Shown here: in pieces, positions 12,060 through 22,760 of the stretch | Position numbering within the stretch: the stretch's first letter is position 1 | Layout: the number at the start of each line of letters is the position of its first letter | Assembly (NCBI GenBank): GCA_963680875.1 | Contig: OY804579.1 | Location: 33,713,804-33,777,803, forward strand | Source of the DNA: Bathymodiolus brooksi | Taxonomy: Eukaryota; Mollusca; Bivalvia; Mytilida; Modiolidae | Length of the DNA: 64,000 bases | Direction: 5' to 3' | Position numbers and translations under genes: made by a program | The notes under the pieces: generated by a model | Databases searched by the model: none | The model's input: only the letters and a program-made list of their open reading frames with translations | Told to the model about the DNA's origin: nothing

Positions 12060-13760
12060 CAAAATCGGCAAAAGTTCAAAGTTCATAAAAAGTCCTGTAA
12101 TACATGTTAAAAGGCTCATCATTATGCTTATACAGTTCAAATTTGGGCACATTCTGGCTTAAAATAGAGCAGTTTTGGCCATTTGAAGAAATTTCTATTT
12201 TTAGTAACGGTGGCCATCTTGGATACAGGACGGCGCTGACGGACACAATTTTTAGAGGGACCCACCCATGGACCATCCCTGCCAGGTTTGGTTTAATTTG
12301 GTTCAGCGGTTTCAGAGGAGAAGATTTAAATGCGATCTTTAATCAAAATATGCCTAATTTGCATAATCGGTATATATCGGCTGAAAGAAAAATTTCACAG
12401 AAAAACCCGGAATATATGTTAAACTACTTCTTGCCATGTAGCTGCAGTTAAAATTTGAGCTCATTTTGACCTACAATAAAGCAGCAATGGACAATTAAAA
12501 TTTCATCCCCCCTTTTTTCTATTTTGAGCTTGGCGGCCATCTTGGTTGGAAGTCGGAATCACCGGACACAATTTTGGAAGGGGGCCATCCAAGAATCATT
12601 TCAGCAAAGTTTGGTTGAGATTGGCTTAGTAGTTTCAGAGGAGAAGATTTTTTAATTTTCATCCCCCCTTTTTTCTAATTTGCATAATCGGTCAAAATTG
12701 GCAAAAGTTCAAAGTTCATAAAAAATCCTGTAATACATGTTAAAACGCTCATCATTATGCTTATACAGTTCAAATTTGGGCACATTCTGGCTTAAAATAG
12801 AGCAGTTTTGGCCATTTGAAGAAATTTCTATTTTTAGTAACGGTGGCCATCTTGGATACAGGACGGCGCTGACGGACACAATTTTTAGAGGGACCCACCC
12901 ATGGACCATCCCTGCCAGGTTTGGTTTAATTTGGTTCAGCGGTTTCAGAGGAGAAGATTTAAATGCGATCTTTAATCAAAATATGCCTAATTTGCATAAT
13001 CGGTATATATCGGCTGAAAGAAAAATTTCACAGAAAAACCCGGAATATATGTTAAACTACTTCTTGCCATGTAGCTGCAGTTAAAATTTGAGCTCATTTT
13101 GACCTACAATAAAGCAGCAATGGACAATTAAAATTTCATCCCCCCTTTTTTCTATTTTGAGCTTGGCGGCCATCTTGGTTGGAAGTCGGAATCACCGGAC
13201 ACAATTTTGGAAGGGGGCCATCCAAGAATCATTTCAGCAAAGTTTGGTTGAGATTGGCTTAGTAGTTTCAGAGGAGAAGATTTTTTAATTTTCATCCCCC
13301 CTTTTTTCTAATTTGCATAATCGGTCAAAATTGGCAAAAGTTCAAAGTTCATAAAAAATCCTGTAATACATGTTAAAACGCTCATCATTATGCTTATACA
13401 GTTCAAATTTGGGCACATTCTGGCTTAAAATAGAGCAGTTTTGGCAATTTGAAGAAATTTCTATTTCTAGTAACAGCGGCCAGCTTGAATGGAGGGCGGG
13501 GCTGTCGGACACAATTTTGAAAGGGACCCACCCAGGAACCATCCCTGCCAGGTTTGGTTTAATTTGGTTCAGCGGTTTCAGAGGAGAAGATTTAAATGTG
13601 ATCTTTTATCAAAATATGCCTAATTTGCATAATCGGTATAAATCGGCTGAAAGAAAAATTTCAAACAAAAACCCCGAAGATATGCTAAACTACTCCTTGC
13701 CATGTAGCTGCAGTTAAAATTTGAGCTCATTTTGACTTATACTAAAGCAGCAATGGACAA
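12060..13760. repeat. ~633 bp higher-order repeat inside HINE copy C
   Basis: Three blocks begin at equivalent points 12104, 12737 and 13370, exactly 633 bp apart. The first two are almost identical; the third diverges after its midpoint. Each block contains C-rich runs (TTTCATCCCCCCTTTTTTC) and the AATTTGCATAATCGGT motif. The 115-codon plus frames recurring here are repeat artefacts. Confidence 0.88.
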
Positions 13761-14210
13761 TTGAAGAAATTTCTATTTTTAGTAACAGCAGCCATCTTGA
13801 ATGGAGGGCGGGGCTGTCGGACACAATTTTGAAAGGGACCCACACAGGGACCATCCCTGCCAGGTTTGGTTCAATTTGGTTCAGCGGTTTCAGAGGAGAA
13901 GATTTAAATGTGATCTTTTATCAAAATATGCCTAATTTGCATAATCGGTATATATCGGCTGAAAGCTCATTTTGACTTACACTAAAGCAGCAATGGACAA
14001 TTAAAATTTCATACCCCCTTTTTTCTATTTTTAGCTTGGCGGCCATCTTGGTTGGAAGTCGGGATCATCGGACACAATTTGGAAGGGGGCCATCCAAGGA
14101 CCATTCCACCAAAGTTTGGTTGCAATTGGCCCAGTGGTTTCTGAGGAGAAGATTAAAATGTGAAATGTTGACGGACGGACGACAGACGACGGACGAAAAG
14201 TGATGACAAT

Positions 14211-14240
14211 AGCTCACATGGCCTAAAGGCCAGGTGAGCT
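14211..14240 (+). other. 3' terminal hairpin of HINE copy C
   Basis: AGCTCACATGGCC, a TAAA loop and GGCCAGGTGAGCT form a 13 bp stem with one mismatch, followed by AAAAAGG. The CTAA end is present at the stem base. Confidence 0.8.
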
Positions 14241-14438
14241 AAAAAGGAGTGTTGGGTAAACTGGTACTAGTCAACTGTGGGGGCATCCACAACGCACTAT
14301 TGTCGGTTAGATCATCTCCTTTATTTTGTATATACTAGCTCTGAAACTTTAACAGACAAAAACCTGGCAACTTGAAATAGCAATGGCAACCAATGGATAT
14401 ATTGATATAAAAGGACAATAAACATCAAACTAGAAGCA

Positions 14439-15320
14439 TGCGTGGCACAGCTAGCTCGATTACAAATACGTACACTCTCAATATAGACAAAGCGTTGAAG
14501 AAAAAACTAGATGCTACCAAACGTCAACAAAAAATGTACTGTATGAATACACCAAAGGAGGACTAGTTATAACTGCTGATGCAGCAACATTTGAGCTATT
14601 AAGGATAGCCGCAAATATTTATTATGAAAACCTCTCAGAATCACTTGGAAAGGCTTATATAACACAAAGTACTGACTCTACAAAACGCAACAATGTGCAG
14701 ACTACAATACGAGTACATGAACAAGAACAACCTGCATATACAATCAATCTGTATTTAACTAGTAGCAGAATCCTAGTAAATGGCAAAAATCTGACACTAT
14801 TTGTGGAAAGAGATATTACTGGAATTCATGACATCATTCATGCAGCCACATGTAATGGCAACCAGATAAATTTGAATAAACTGAACAACATACTAGCCGA
14901 ACAATTGCAACGTATAATAGGAACAACTACAAGCATGCATGAACTCAGGAAGACACCAGCAACAATACAACATGAAATTGAAGACATATCATGTACCAAA
15001 TGCAGAAAGAACTGTAAAACACGTAGCACATACTGTACTGTAGGCGAACATTGGATACACTACAAATGTGAAAAGCTTAATCCTGAACAGATAACAGCAA
15101 TAGAAGCAACAACAACAGCAGACTATATATGTACACTCTGCCAGAATGGAAAATCTAATATCTGTGCTAATGCACTAGCTATTCTAGATGAATGTAATCC
15201 AAGGACAGATGAAGTACAAGATGAAACTCGTTGTAATCTATGTGACAAAACAATTGACGACGAAAATTATGATCTCGCCGCCACCATATTGTACGCGTGT
15301 CTCCAAGGATACAGGAAGTA
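14439..15320 (+). pseudogene. PHD-finger protein of a transposable element, truncated
   Basis: Frame 1 starts at ATG 14439 (MRGTASSITNTYTLNIDKAL) and is joined by a frameshift near 14533 to the frame that stays open to 15320. The second part has a beta-rich segment (TIRVHEQEQPAYTINLYLT, SRILVNGKNLTLFVE) and a Cys-His cluster CTKC-x9-TYC-x4-HWIHYKC-x18-YICTLC, matching a PHD-type zinc finger. A second pair, CNLC, follows. The last ~17 codons come from the inverted-repeat element that begins at 15270, so the true C-terminus is lost. This layout resembles ORF1 of molluscan or cnidarian LINEs; it may belong with the frame at 9629-10182. Confidence 0.6.
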
Positions 15321-15464
15321 GTTATTGTGAACGAAAGATTTTTAAGCCATCAGTATATTTTTTTCTCTCAGCATTTCTAACATAAGTGCCAGCTTTGCTG
15401 GCATAATATGATGATAGGTGTTACCTAACTTGGGACGAAGTCCAATAAATTTTTTTAAACAATA

Positions 15465-15794
15465 TTAACTCAGATATATGGACCTATATTTTTTTTCAAA
15501 GTAGACCCCTTCTTCTTCCCGGTATGGAATGAACTCGTCTGCGAGTGTTGAAACTCCAGCATTTTGGACCCGGCGAATCCAGACTTTCTCAAAAGAGGGG
15601 GCAAATAGGGGATCCAAACCCATATTTTCCGTCGTTTTTAAAGGGTTTTCGCCAAAACGGGGACCTGCCCCCTCCTGTAAACTGTGCACCCAGTCCGGTG
15701 TTGTATAATCTGGTACTCGACGTCTCAATTTCATAGAAAATATTATTTCGGACAGGAGGAGGAATAAATGACTGTTTAATGGGCTAGAACACAC
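15465..15794 (-). CDS. Unknown 109-codon frame conserved in both inverted arms (left copy)
   Basis: An open frame reading MKLRRRVPDYTTPDWVHS from an internal Met and ending near the outer TIR. The same residues are open in the right arm at 23676-24011. No family was recognised. Conservation between the arms is expected from the duplication alone, so it is not evidence of function. Confidence 0.2.
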   Translation of the reverse strand: MCSSPLNSHLFLLLSEIIFSMKLRRRVPDYTTPDWVHSLQEGAGPRFGENPLKTTENMGLDPLFAPSFEKVWIRRVQNAGVSTLADEFIPYREEEGVYFEKKYRSIYLS

Positions 15795-15812
15795 TGCGAT
15801 TTTGAGTCATTT

Positions 15813-16381
15813 TTATACGCCCGTCTTTGAGACGGGACGTATTATGGTAGTCCAATGTCCATCTGTCTGTCCGTCCGTCCGTCCGTTTCACATGTCGTGC
15901 TCTAACTTAAGAACCCCTTGGCCAATTCACTTCAAATTTCAGAGGGTTATTGGAATTGATGGTCTTACAATCTGTATACTTTATGGTGAAATTTCGAATT
16001 TTCATTCCAGAGTTATGGGACTTTATTCATCAAATTATAGGCGATTTTTTGTATGTCGCGCTGTAAATTGAGAACCCCTTGGCCAATTCACTTCAAACTT
16101 CGCATAGTTATTGGAATTGATAGTCTTATGGTCTGTATACTTTTTGGTGAAATTTCAATTTTTCATTCCAGAGTTATGGAACTTTATTCATCAAATTGTA
16201 GGCGATTTTTCGTATGTCACGCTGTAAATTGAGAACCCCTTGGCCAATTCACTTCAAACTTCGCACAGTTATTGGAATTGATAGTCTTACGGTCTGTATA
16301 CTTTTTGGTGAAATTTAAATTTTTCATTCCAGAGTTATGGGACTTTATTCATCACATTGTAGACGATTTTTCGTATGTCGC
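15813..16381 (-). mobile_element. HINE family 2, truncated inverted copy
   Basis: Read on the minus strand: ~161 bp monomers (GAACCCC word at 15911, 16072 and 16233), then a GGAC microsatellite, then a hairpin made of ATACGTCCCGTC and GACGGGCGTAT (15815-15842). Same architecture as the GAGGCTC/GGTGAGC elements elsewhere in the window but unrelated sequence. It is cut at 16381 beside LINE sequence. Confidence 0.72.
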
Positions 16382-16420
16382 AACATGCTAGATGGGTTAG
16401 CATTTCTGCCAATTGCTGAC

Positions 16421-16870
16421 TTACCAGAGAGTAATAAGTGAGTCAAATAGTTTTAATTGTACGTCAATCGGGATGGCTAAGTTTCTTATTTTTCTGTATA
16501 AAGCATATAATGCTTTATTTGCCTGATCTAACAATTTCTTTCGAGCTGTACAAAAATTTCCATTATAATTGAATATAACCCCTAGGTATGAGTACGAATC
16601 TTGTATAGCTATAACCTGACCACATATTTTAAAAACAACATTAGTTTTATATTTCTTTTTGCTAAACACTACAATTTTTGACTTATTCGTATTTACAGTG
16701 AGTTTCCAAATGTTACAATACTTTTCAAAAGCTGATAGTGCCTCTTGAAGGCCTTCTGCCGATTCAGATAAAATTACAGTGTCATCTGCATAAAGCATTA
16801 TAAATATTTTTATATACCGGTAACATGCAATTGTGTCTTGACATTTTTTAAGATATTTGCTCAAGATCAC
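16421..16870 (-). pseudogene. Non-LTR retrotransposon reverse transcriptase fragment
   Basis: A 149-codon minus-strand frame with the reverse transcriptase catalytic motif in IFIMLYADDTVILSES, followed by LQEALSAFEKYCNIWKLTVN and KSKIVVFSK, then YLGVIFNYNGNF and a thumb-like LLDQANKALYALYRKIRNL. These follow the order of fingers-palm-thumb blocks in CR1/jockey- or RTE-like LINEs. Only about 150 of ~450 RT residues remain and the frame ends abruptly after DSLITLW. It is a 5'- and 3'-broken relic lying against the inner end of the left arm. Confidence 0.85.
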
Positions 16871-16879
16871 CGATATTAT

Positions 16880-18340
16880 TTTCCAAGAAAAAGGTTTCCA
16901 AGTCGTTCAAAAACAATAACAGAAATATCCAATTACGAATTATACCTCAAATGACGGCATTGTCATACTTTGGTCTTAACTTATGATACTAGGATGTGTT
17001 TTGCAAAGTTTTGACCTTTTTATCTAAGACATCAGCAATGTTACATATCTGGCATGCAACCGGGATATGTACAATGAAAGAAGAACACAGGATTTACACA
17101 GACATCCTATTCTTTGTATTTGATCTCGATCTACTTTGATTATTTATTAGGTTTAAATAAAATACCTTGTCTTTTGTATGAACAATTATTTATATACACG
17201 ACTATATGGCTTAAAAGGAATATATTACTTGGTTCTATTTTAAGCTTGTCTTATTATTTGTTATGTTAATTTGTCAATTACGCACATGTGTTTACCAAAA
17301 AGCTAATTGTATTGATTGGTAACTTAGTACAAATTGTAATATCATACCACTGGGGTTTTTTTTCAATTGAATTCAAAGCTATTGTCAATTAAATTACGGG
17401 ATAGATATTCGTGAGTCGGATCACAGCAAACATTATACAATTTGTCTTTATATTTCTCGGCTAAACATATGGTACTTAGGAGTGATCGTATGGTAGTTGG
17501 GCTTACAGGCTATTGGCATTTGCTCGCTTCATTTGATTAATGTTTGCATTAAAAAAATGCAGATAGCAATTCTGCTCTTCAAAAATGGGCTTACGATTTA
17601 CGACTTACGAGTACCTACCAACACTCTTAACTTTGCGATCACTTTTTATCGTAAGTCATAAATCCTATTTATTAGTGAAACGGTCATAACTCGTTAAGAG
17701 TGCATTTTCGTCTACGTTTCCGACTTACGACCTTTAGTGAAACGGTCGCCAGCTCTTTAAAAGAAAGAAAGAAAAACAAATTTTAAATCTCAAAACATGT
17801 ACCTGTTTGTGTAATATTTACACACTTCCGAAATTCGTTTGGCACTTCTTATCCATACATACCTAAAGTTACAAAAATAAAAAGCCGACTCGATATGATT
17901 TTCTCTCGATTTCCATCAGTAAATAAATTATTTATTTTCTCCCAACAATCTAAATAACTAATAGTCGAAAAATAAAATAATTTAAGAAGTTGGGAAATCG
18001 ACAAAAATGGAAAAATTTGAGAAATTATGGGGGAAATAAATATTTGAGCTTTGGGAAGCTGAGGGGTCCCTATTTGTTTACCAGTTATCAATTTGCAAAG
18101 TTCAAAGATCAAATTAATATTGGTCCCGGTTATTAGGTAATAAGTGTGAACGGTATGTGCCGATCAAATGTTATTATTTATCAGAATGAAACCAAATTTT
18201 AAATATATTGTAATGATAAAACAGAAAGCCACCTTATCACCGTAAAAATTTTGAGAGTGGCGATAAACACCATAACCTGGGTATGGACAAAGTCACTCAT
18301 TATACATACTGTGACTTTCCGGGGTATAGTAAATGTGGAA
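16880..18340. other. No gene recognised
   Basis: AT-rich sequence. A run of related words (TTACGACTTACGAG, CGACTTACGACC, GAAACGGTC) at 17590-17760 suggests a small degenerate repeat. The short minus frame at 17849-18112 has no motif. Confidence 0.5.
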
Positions 18341-18349
18341 AAAATATAT

Positions 18350-19680
18350 TGTGACTTTTTTTCCTACTTGTCTTGTGACTTTTTATCCTGTGACTTTTTT
18401 TCCGTTTACCATTTATGTATTGTATATATAATATCTCATTTATTGGAAGAGATGTACGAAAATCAAATATTGATTTTATTGAAATTTCATGTACTCCCAT
18501 GAAAAACTATTATCTGCATCAGTGATTTGTGGTAGTTAAATCGGTAAACGGACAGGAAGTCACAGGACAAAAAGTCACAAAACTCCTAGGACAAAAAGTC
18601 ACAGGACAAAAAGTCACAATCTATATTTTTTACCCTGGCGGACAAAAAGTCACAACTTATATTTTTGCTTAACATGTATGTAGGTAGGACAAGAAGTCAC
18701 AATATATATATATACCTTGATTCATGTACCGTATGTAGGTAGCACAAAAAGTCACAATATGTAGGGTACCTGTAAAGTGCGAAACGAAATAAAAACGAAA
18801 CCGAACGAAACGAAATCAAATGAAACGAAACGAAACCGATCGAAACGAAACGAAATCAAGCGAAACGAAACGACGTTACATTTCGTTTCGTTTCGTTCGG
18901 TTTCGTTTCGTTTTGTTTGATTTCGTTTCGTTTCGTTCGGTTTCGTTTCGTTTCGATTTCGTTTCGCACTTTACAGGTACCTCAATATGTATACACCTAG
19001 ATTCATGTACGGTATGTAGGTAGGACAGAAAGTCACTGTGTGATATATGTTGCTTCTCAAGTACTCGCTTTTCAAAACCTCCTCGTTACTTCAGTATGAA
19101 GAACAATAAAAGTTTTATTCTTATTTCTTTGTGTCAAACTGTAAAGACTGGTTTTTGTGTTGGACTTACAAGTCATTGTGTAAATATTTATACCCTTTAA
19201 CACTATAAAATAAAGTGTCTTCTAACTATCCATTTGCCTTTCCTTTCAATGTGTCATTCATTAACGTGATGAACGAAGTATTGAAAGTAAAAGCATATGT
19301 ATAATAAAAAGAACCCGTATCAATTAACAAAATAGGGATTTTAATTGATTGGAGTGACAATAAAACCATACATGTAAAAATGTTAATAATCAGGTGTGTT
19401 TTGACATCTGTTGTTTGTTTTCATAGAAACAATAGATCAAAAATCAGATTTTTTTATTCCATGCATTTTTTTTAAATAATTAAAATTAAGTATGAATATA
19501 ATTTGAAAGCAAAAATGAGTATAAAATTTAATTGTGACTTTTTATCCTATAGTTACTTGTAATACATGGGGCCAATCATTTTACAAAATTGTTCATTGTG
19601 ACTTTTTGTCCTATTGATAAGCTCCTATGCAAAATTTTATGTTGTGACTTTTTGTCCTGTGACTTTCTGTCCTACATTCT
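18350..19680. repeat. Dispersed cluster of GTGACTTTTTGTCC words in alternating orientation
   Basis: The word or its reverse complement GGACAAAAAGTCAC occurs many times: forward at about 18350-18410, reverse at 18555-19040, forward again at 19527-19675. Several are directly paired (GTCACAGGACAAAAAGTCAC). Part of the middle block is a ~70 bp repeat including TTCATGTACGGTATGTAGGT, interrupted by the 18764 MITE. Function unknown; transposase-binding subterminal repeats of a DNA transposon are one possibility. Confidence 0.7.
18764..18982. mobile_element. 219 bp palindromic MITE with 9 bp target duplication
   Basis: Ends are GGGTACCTGTAAAGTGCGAA and TTCGCACTTTACAGGTACCT; the whole element folds on itself through runs of CGAAACGAAA and TTTCGTTTCG. 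It is flanked by CAATATGTA at 18755-18763 and 18983-18991. A 9 bp duplication is typical of Mutator-like (MULE) insertion. Confidence 0.88.
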
Positions 19681-20043
19681 TGTATTATAGTAATTTCATG
19701 ATTTTGTAAGATTATATCAGATTTGAGACTTAAATCTACTAAAGATACATTAAAATTTAGCTCAAAAACAAAGTGTCTTGATATTTATTTATTTGAATTA
19801 GAAAATTAATTATTTATAAAATTTATAGGACAGGAATGTGAAAATTTACTAAATATTGAAAGTTAAAAAAAAAGACTAAAATAAAACTATTCTGATAAGA
19901 TTCACATATATTCACTTGGCCATTTTATTTACTATATTACAAATTACAAAATTATTTGTAGATAAAGATTATTCACATAAATAACATGTATAACATATTG
20001 AAATACTTTAGACCATAAAAAACACTTTCTTAGATTTAAGTTT

Positions 20044-20280
20044 TCATTTGTTTAAGTGTTCTTTGTTATAGTTAGATGTTGCCATCTTTGATTTTTTTAT
20101 TACTTTCTCTGGTGGCTCATACTTGTGGCAGGGTTCAGGGATTGCCATTTTGATTGTTAATAGACTGGTAAGAGTATTGTCCAAATCCAAGGAATCTCTA
20201 AAATCAGTTTTGTTCTGCTTTATAAATGAAAACACTCTTTCTTCATCAGCATTTGAATGGGGAAGTGTTAATATGGGACG
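20044..20280 (-). pseudogene. hAT transposase C-terminal fragment
   Basis: Minus-strand residues LTLPHSNADEERVFSFIKQN, then KTDFRDSLDLDNTLTSLLTI, match the hATC dimerisation region near the C-terminus of hAT transposases (the S-NA-ER-FS pattern). About 80 residues remain; the rest of the transposase is missing. A GGGACGAAGTCCCA palindrome abuts its 5' side. Confidence 0.75.
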
Positions 20281-20448
20281 AAGTCCCAACTATGGTAGAA
20301 ATAGCAATATTTTGATTCCAGATCCATATCACTAATGGATTAAATTCCATGCACCGGAAATGACGCATCGGAAACCAATACAAGGTTACTGCTAACCCGA
20401 ATAATCTAGTCGTTATATTACTCTCCCGCTAGTCGCTGCATTAACGCC

Positions 20449-20775
20449 CAATCGTAACTACTCGGCCATTCTCGCTACCCTGCAAATAACCTCGTATGCA
20501 TTAGGCGTATAAATCGCACTACTTTTCACATGTCAGTTACATGAAAGTTTGATAAAGTTATATTTTAAACAATTTTCAATATTTCAATTAAAGTTTCAAT
20601 TAGTTTTGCATGATTAGATTTTACTTAGTATGTCTTCCATATTGGATTTTGGTGGACTATATTTTTGTGCGGTTTAACTTAACTTAACTTCCGGCAAACA
20701 ATTTAAGAAGAATTTCTACTATGTACGTACGAGGTTATTTGCAGGGTAGCGAGAATGGCCGAGTAGTTACGATTG
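20449..20775. mobile_element. 327 bp MITE with 10 bp target duplication
   Basis: Terminal inverted repeats of ~48 bp begin CAATCGTAACTACTCGGCCA and are exact at the other end. CATTAACGCC flanks both sides (20439-20448 and 20776-20785). Repeat length and duplication size fit a Mutator-like MITE. Confidence 0.88.
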
Positions 20776-20954
20776 CATTAACGCCTGGATGCATTCATTG
20801 AAAAAATCCGTCAAACCGGAAATAGTAAATCGCTATGACTTATGGGTATTACGACATAAAATAGGAGGAGCTAAAGTGTTTGTAAATAATGTCCTATGGA
20901 GCGATCAGATGATGTAATGTTGTATGCAATAAACATATCCGGATAAATACAACC

Positions 20955-21081
20955 CAGGGGCGGATACAGGATTTCAAGTTGGGGGGGGGGGGGGGGGGGG
21001 CGCACTTAAAAAAAATGCGCCGAGAGGAGGTAGGCGCCGGGCGCCCCCCCCCCCCCCCCCCCCCCCCCCAATCCGCCCCTG
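20955..21081. mobile_element. 127 bp hAT-type MITE with G and C homopolymers
   Basis: Ends CAGGGGCGGAT and ATCCGCCCCTG. A 5 bp duplication CAACC flanks it (20950-20954, 21082-21086). The interior pairs a run of ~20 G with a run of ~28 C. Confidence 0.82.
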
Positions 21082-21086
21082 CAACC

Positions 21087-22060
21087 AAACATGAAATAAA
21101 ACTTAAATGAATAATTACTATTTTTAAATATTAAAACATAATGATTTTTATTTCAAAGTTGGAAAGTAAATAAAAGCTTGAATTGAATTCACTCTTATGA
21201 TGATTTTTTAATTTCATTTAAAATAAAGATTTAAAAAAAAGGTATTTTATGATACTGATGGCTGATTAAAATTGTTTGTCATGCATTAGCTGTCAGTTGT
21301 AATATACAGGAAGAGCTCCTACTGTGAAGCCATCTATTTTGAGATGCCATTCAATGAAAATAACAACCTGACCATATTGTTACATAATAAGAATAAGAAT
21401 TGGATAAGAAATTAAAATTGATAGAAGGCAAGGATTTATATAATTAACACATTAAGTCACATTTCATTTATTTAGGCTAACTTGGGTCAGTTATCAATTA
21501 AAGACAAAAATGGGTTTAAAAAAAAATCAGTCTAATAAGTATTTACCTAAATAACGATATTGTCATGGGTATTTCTTTATAAATTGTATTAAAAATCATT
21601 TTAATTTATGAAATAATCAACTTTCTGTTTACATATTTATTTTCAATAAAATTTCTTTATTATTTCATCCCATTTTCCTTAATTTAACTTGTGTATATCC
21701 ATATTTATACAATCTTATGTTAACGGCAAGTTACGTGTGTCGACCCTATTATCCACAATAAATTCACTTTTATTGTCCCACATACATTACAAAAATACAT
21801 GTTAGATGTGTATTGTGACATTTTAGCAAATTTAGATTAAAACATAAAAACTTCAAAAAATGATTACAGTGTTTTATTTTTGTAAATCTTTAAAGATTTG
21901 TGAATCTATGGCAATTTAAATCATAATTATGAGAATAAAGGTGTATTAGTTTTATAAATATGCAAAGGCACGTGCACAATCATTCTCTGTGTTTGTTTTG
22001 TCAATATTTACAAACGGATCGAAGTAAAGGGAGTCACTAATGCGCATACGCGCTAATATC
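21087..22060. other. AT-rich, no gene recognised
   Basis: No open frame, RNA gene or clear repeat was recognised in this stretch. Confidence 0.5.
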
Positions 22061-22087
22061 TGACATTTGATTGGTCGGCTGAACCAC

Positions 22088-22262
22088 CCAGCAGCTGACG
22101 GATTTTTACCACTAAGAGCGTTCAAGCCCTCACCCAGCGAAAGTGCCGATAAAGGGCGCAGTATTATTCAAGTTAGGTTACTGCTAACTCGAATAATACT
22201 GCGCCCTCTATCGGCACTATCGCTGGATGAGGGCTTGAACTCTCCTTGTGATAAAAACGCGT
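22088..22262. repeat. ~175 bp foldback palindrome
   Basis: Arms containing AGTGCCGATAAAGGGCGCAG and CTGCGCCCTCTATCGGCACT pair across a short centre around GTTACTG. Outer parts CAGCAGCTGACG and CGTCAGCTGCTC also pair. The centre TAGGTTACTGCTAACTCGAA is related to the words at the ends of the 20384-22683 repeat pair. Confidence 0.8.
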
Positions 22263-22319
22263 CAGCTGCTCTTTGAAAGAGAGAGCCAATCAGCGATGAT
22301 TATTTGCAAGGCGGTTCAT

Positions 22320-22574
22320 TCAATTTCCGGTAATTTTTACAAACAACAAGAAATGGAGATCGACAAGTTGATTAACGATGCTTAATTCATTATTTAGTTT
22401 TCCTATATTTCTTCTCTTTTCACCTTTTAGATTAGTAAGGTCAAACACGTGGGTACAATGAAAACATTTGACACATGAACGCTCCATTGACCTACATTTA
22501 TGTTTACAAACATTTCCTAAGCTCCTCCTTTTAGTGCCAAAAGTCACCACACGCAGTTTATGCCCATAATGCAT
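22320..22574 (-). CDS. Cys-rich 84-codon frame, unknown
   Basis: Frame with VCKHKCRSMERSCVKCFHC, which could be a zinc-binding cluster, but nothing else supports it: no splice signals in context and no recognised family. It is probably chance or a transposon relic. Confidence 0.15.
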   Translation of the reverse strand: MHYGHKLRVVTFGTKRRSLGNVCKHKCRSMERSCVKCFHCTHVFDLTNLKGEKRRNIGKLNNELSIVNQLVDLHFLLFVKITGN

Positions 22575-22760
22575 TGCTAATTTGAAGCTTCCGAGTGACG
22601 CGTTTTATCGAGAAAGTCGTTCAGGCGTTAATATAGCAAAGCGTAATATAACGACTGGATTATTCGGGTTAGGTTACTGCTGGAGAAATTCGGATGCGCA
22701 GTAATTTGGAGCTACTTCCGGTTATGAGAGTTAAATAAACAGCTGCGCCAAGAGCGCATG

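Larger units (their letters stand above)
10183..14242 (+). mobile_element. HINE/pearl-like element, copy C (5' truncated)
   Basis: ~4.1 kb of ~160 bp monomers from a family different from copies A and B but with the same skeleton: GGCCATCTTGG, a TTTGGTT..., then a CAGAGGAGAAGATT-type block. It ends with ACGGACGGACGACAGACGAC, AAAGTGATGACAATAG and a hairpin. No 5' GAGGCTC hairpin is seen: the core begins directly after the stop codon of the SGNH-like frame, so the element is 5' truncated or the junction is rearranged. Confidence 0.78.
15270..16381 (+). repeat. Left inverted arm
   Basis: Outer ~200 bp include two small palindromes, GTGCCAGCTTTGCTGGCA and GGGACGAAGTCC; then an open-frame segment; then an inverted copy of the second HINE family. 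Relative to the right arm it lacks 34 bp near 15780, between two CATTAAAC words. Confidence 0.9.
20384..22683. repeat. Imperfect inverted repeat pair ~2.3 kb apart
   Basis: AACCCGAATAATCTAGTCGT on the left (about 20393) is mirrored by ACGACTGGATTATTCGGGTT on the right (about 22650), with ATTAACGCC words just inside each. A degenerate DNA transposon is likely. Its left side carries the 20449 MITE. No transposase frame is visible inside. Confidence 0.5.

Noticed and set aside
12104..13717. Three 115-codon plus frames 633 bp apart, and their minus shadows
   Set aside because: Repeat artefacts of HINE copy C; the same residues appear in copy D.
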